From NCBI GenBank assembly GCA_045105695.1, contig JBGCDT010000526.1, forward strand, positions 1-6,790: a stretch of 6,790 nucleotides of DNA, read 5' to 3'. Positions 6,179 through 6,790 of the stretch are shown piece after piece. Every line of letters begins with the position of its first letter. The first letter of the stretch is position 1. A program made the translations under genes and the position numbers. The DNA comes from CALGLS01 sp045105695. GTDB taxonomy: Bacteria; Bacteroidota; Bacteroidia; Chitinophagales; Saprospiraceae. The notes below the pieces were generated by a model. The model ran no database searches, had not been told where the DNA came from, and saw nothing but the letters and a program-made list of their open reading frames with translations.

Positions 6179-6790
6179 TTATTGTTTCGTAAGCACAGGT
6201 GCCTTCGCCCCACAACAATCGTTATCGTTATTATCAATAAATCCATCCATATCATTATCAATTCCGTCATTACAAATTTCATCGAAGCAATCAGTGAAGA
6301 GTTGAATATTATCTCCAATTAACCCGAATCCTGCTCTTCCTGCAACCGAACCATCTACTTGCTGCATCCCGTAAGTAATTGAAAATTGATTTACATCTGT
6401 ATAAGTTAGCTTAAGTGAGCCTTCGGGGTCGGAACCTCCTTGAAGGGCAGTACCTGAAAATTCAATATTTCCTCCTATGAAGGAGGTGCTTATATTTGTT
6501 GGATCAGAGAGCGTATATCTAGCGATATTTGCCTGAGGAACTGTTATGTATTCCCGCCTATTACCTGCAGCTAAATCAATATCCTTAATCTCAATTTCAA
6601 AAGTGCTGCTAATGGGGGTTGTTGTCCCGGATTCAAATATTTCATACAGAATGGTCGAAGAAAATAAGGTGCCTGCCGCAATGTTTGCGAAAGGTAACAT
6701 TACTCCACCACTAAGATTACCGTGTTGATCCAAACTACTAAGATTGGTCAGATTCGCTACCGTAGCACGAATATCTATGCTTTGATTTCC
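6179..6790 (-). CDS. C-terminal 203 residues of a large secreted/surface protein (5' end beyond window)
   Basis: The frame is open to the right edge, so the true start lies outside. A TTG at 6733 could be mistaken for a start, but 19 in-frame codons (GNQSIDIRATVANLTNLSSL) precede it with no stop. Visible residues about 1-160 look like an all-beta adhesin or lectin-like domain (FEIEIKDIDLAAGNRREYIT, ARYTLSDPTNIS, LTYTDVNQFSITYG), a pattern I associate with long extracellular Bacteroidota proteins but cannot assign to a named family. Residues 168-193 carry an Asp/Asn-rich, Cys-flanked motif (CFDEICNDGIDND, DMDGFIDNNDND, CC) resembling the common EICDNGIDDDGDG calcium-loop motif. The protein then stops after only ten more residues (GAKAPVLTKQ), with no recognisable type IX sorting domain. 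TAA at 6181-6179 is followed by a strong terminator. Location outside the cell is inferred; ligand unknown. Confidence 0.82.
   Translation of the reverse strand, partial: GNQSIDIRATVANLTNLSSLDQHGNLSGGVMLPFANIAAGTLFSSTILYEIFESGTTTPISSTFEIEIKDIDLAAGNRREYITVPQANIARYTLSDPTNISTSFIGGNIEFSGTALQGGSDPEGSLKLTYTDVNQFSITYGMQQVDGSVAGRAGFGLIGDNIQLFTDCFDEICNDGIDNDMDGFIDNNDNDCCGAKAPVLTKQ

Noticed and set aside
1..6790. Search for mobile elements, CRISPR arrays, phage, toxin-antitoxin or defence genes.
   Set aside because: No transposase, integrase, long terminal inverted repeats, regularly spaced repeats or small paired genes are present; every large frame is accounted for by an envelope protein or fhs.

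Overview
This 6.8-kb stretch reads as ordinary chromosome of a member of the Bacteroidota (Bacteroidetes). The reasons are: secreted proteins with signal peptides ending in SQ or AQ; an outer-membrane receptor of the 'outer membrane protein beta-barrel family' architecture (carboxypeptidase-regulatory-like domain, plug, 22-strand-type barrel); a cell-surface parallel beta-helix protein and an Asp-rich 'EICNDGIDND' type surface protein, both common in this phylum; start codons without Shine-Dalgarno sequences; and AT-rich intergenic DNA. A large-genome marine or environmental lineage such as Saprospiraceae or Flavobacteriia would fit, but the family cannot be fixed from the sequence.

All five protein genes lie on the minus strand, so transcription runs from the right edge to the left. 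In that order: (i) the 3' end of a gene for a secreted surface protein (6179 to beyond 6790), closed by a clear intrinsic terminator (6076-6109); (ii) a 416-base gene-free stretch (5763-6178) with a perfect 15-nt palindrome, a second weak hairpin and a strong G-over-C bias on the plus strand; (iii) an 821-residue TonB-dependent-receptor-like outer membrane protein (3297-5762); (iv) a 181-residue small outer membrane beta-barrel protein (2633-3178); (v) a 290-base spacer with a GNRA-capped hairpin; (vi) fhs, formate--tetrahydrofolate ligase (675-2342), full length with all family signatures intact; (vii) the first 217 codons of a secreted parallel beta-helix protein (from 652 past the left edge), starting only 22 bases after the fhs stop codon.

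Four of the five genes encode envelope or secreted proteins. fhs is the only cytoplasmic metabolic enzyme, and none of its usual one-carbon partners (folD, glycine cleavage, purine genes) is in view. The receptor and small barrel may share a transcript (118-base gap), and fhs and the beta-helix gene very probably can (22-base gap, no terminator), but no shared pathway is evident. I see no mobile element, CRISPR array, tRNA or rRNA, and no convincing previously undescribed system. The points most worth a second look are the structured fhs leader, the palindrome and skewed DNA upstream of the receptor gene, and the abrupt C-terminus of the right-edge surface protein.
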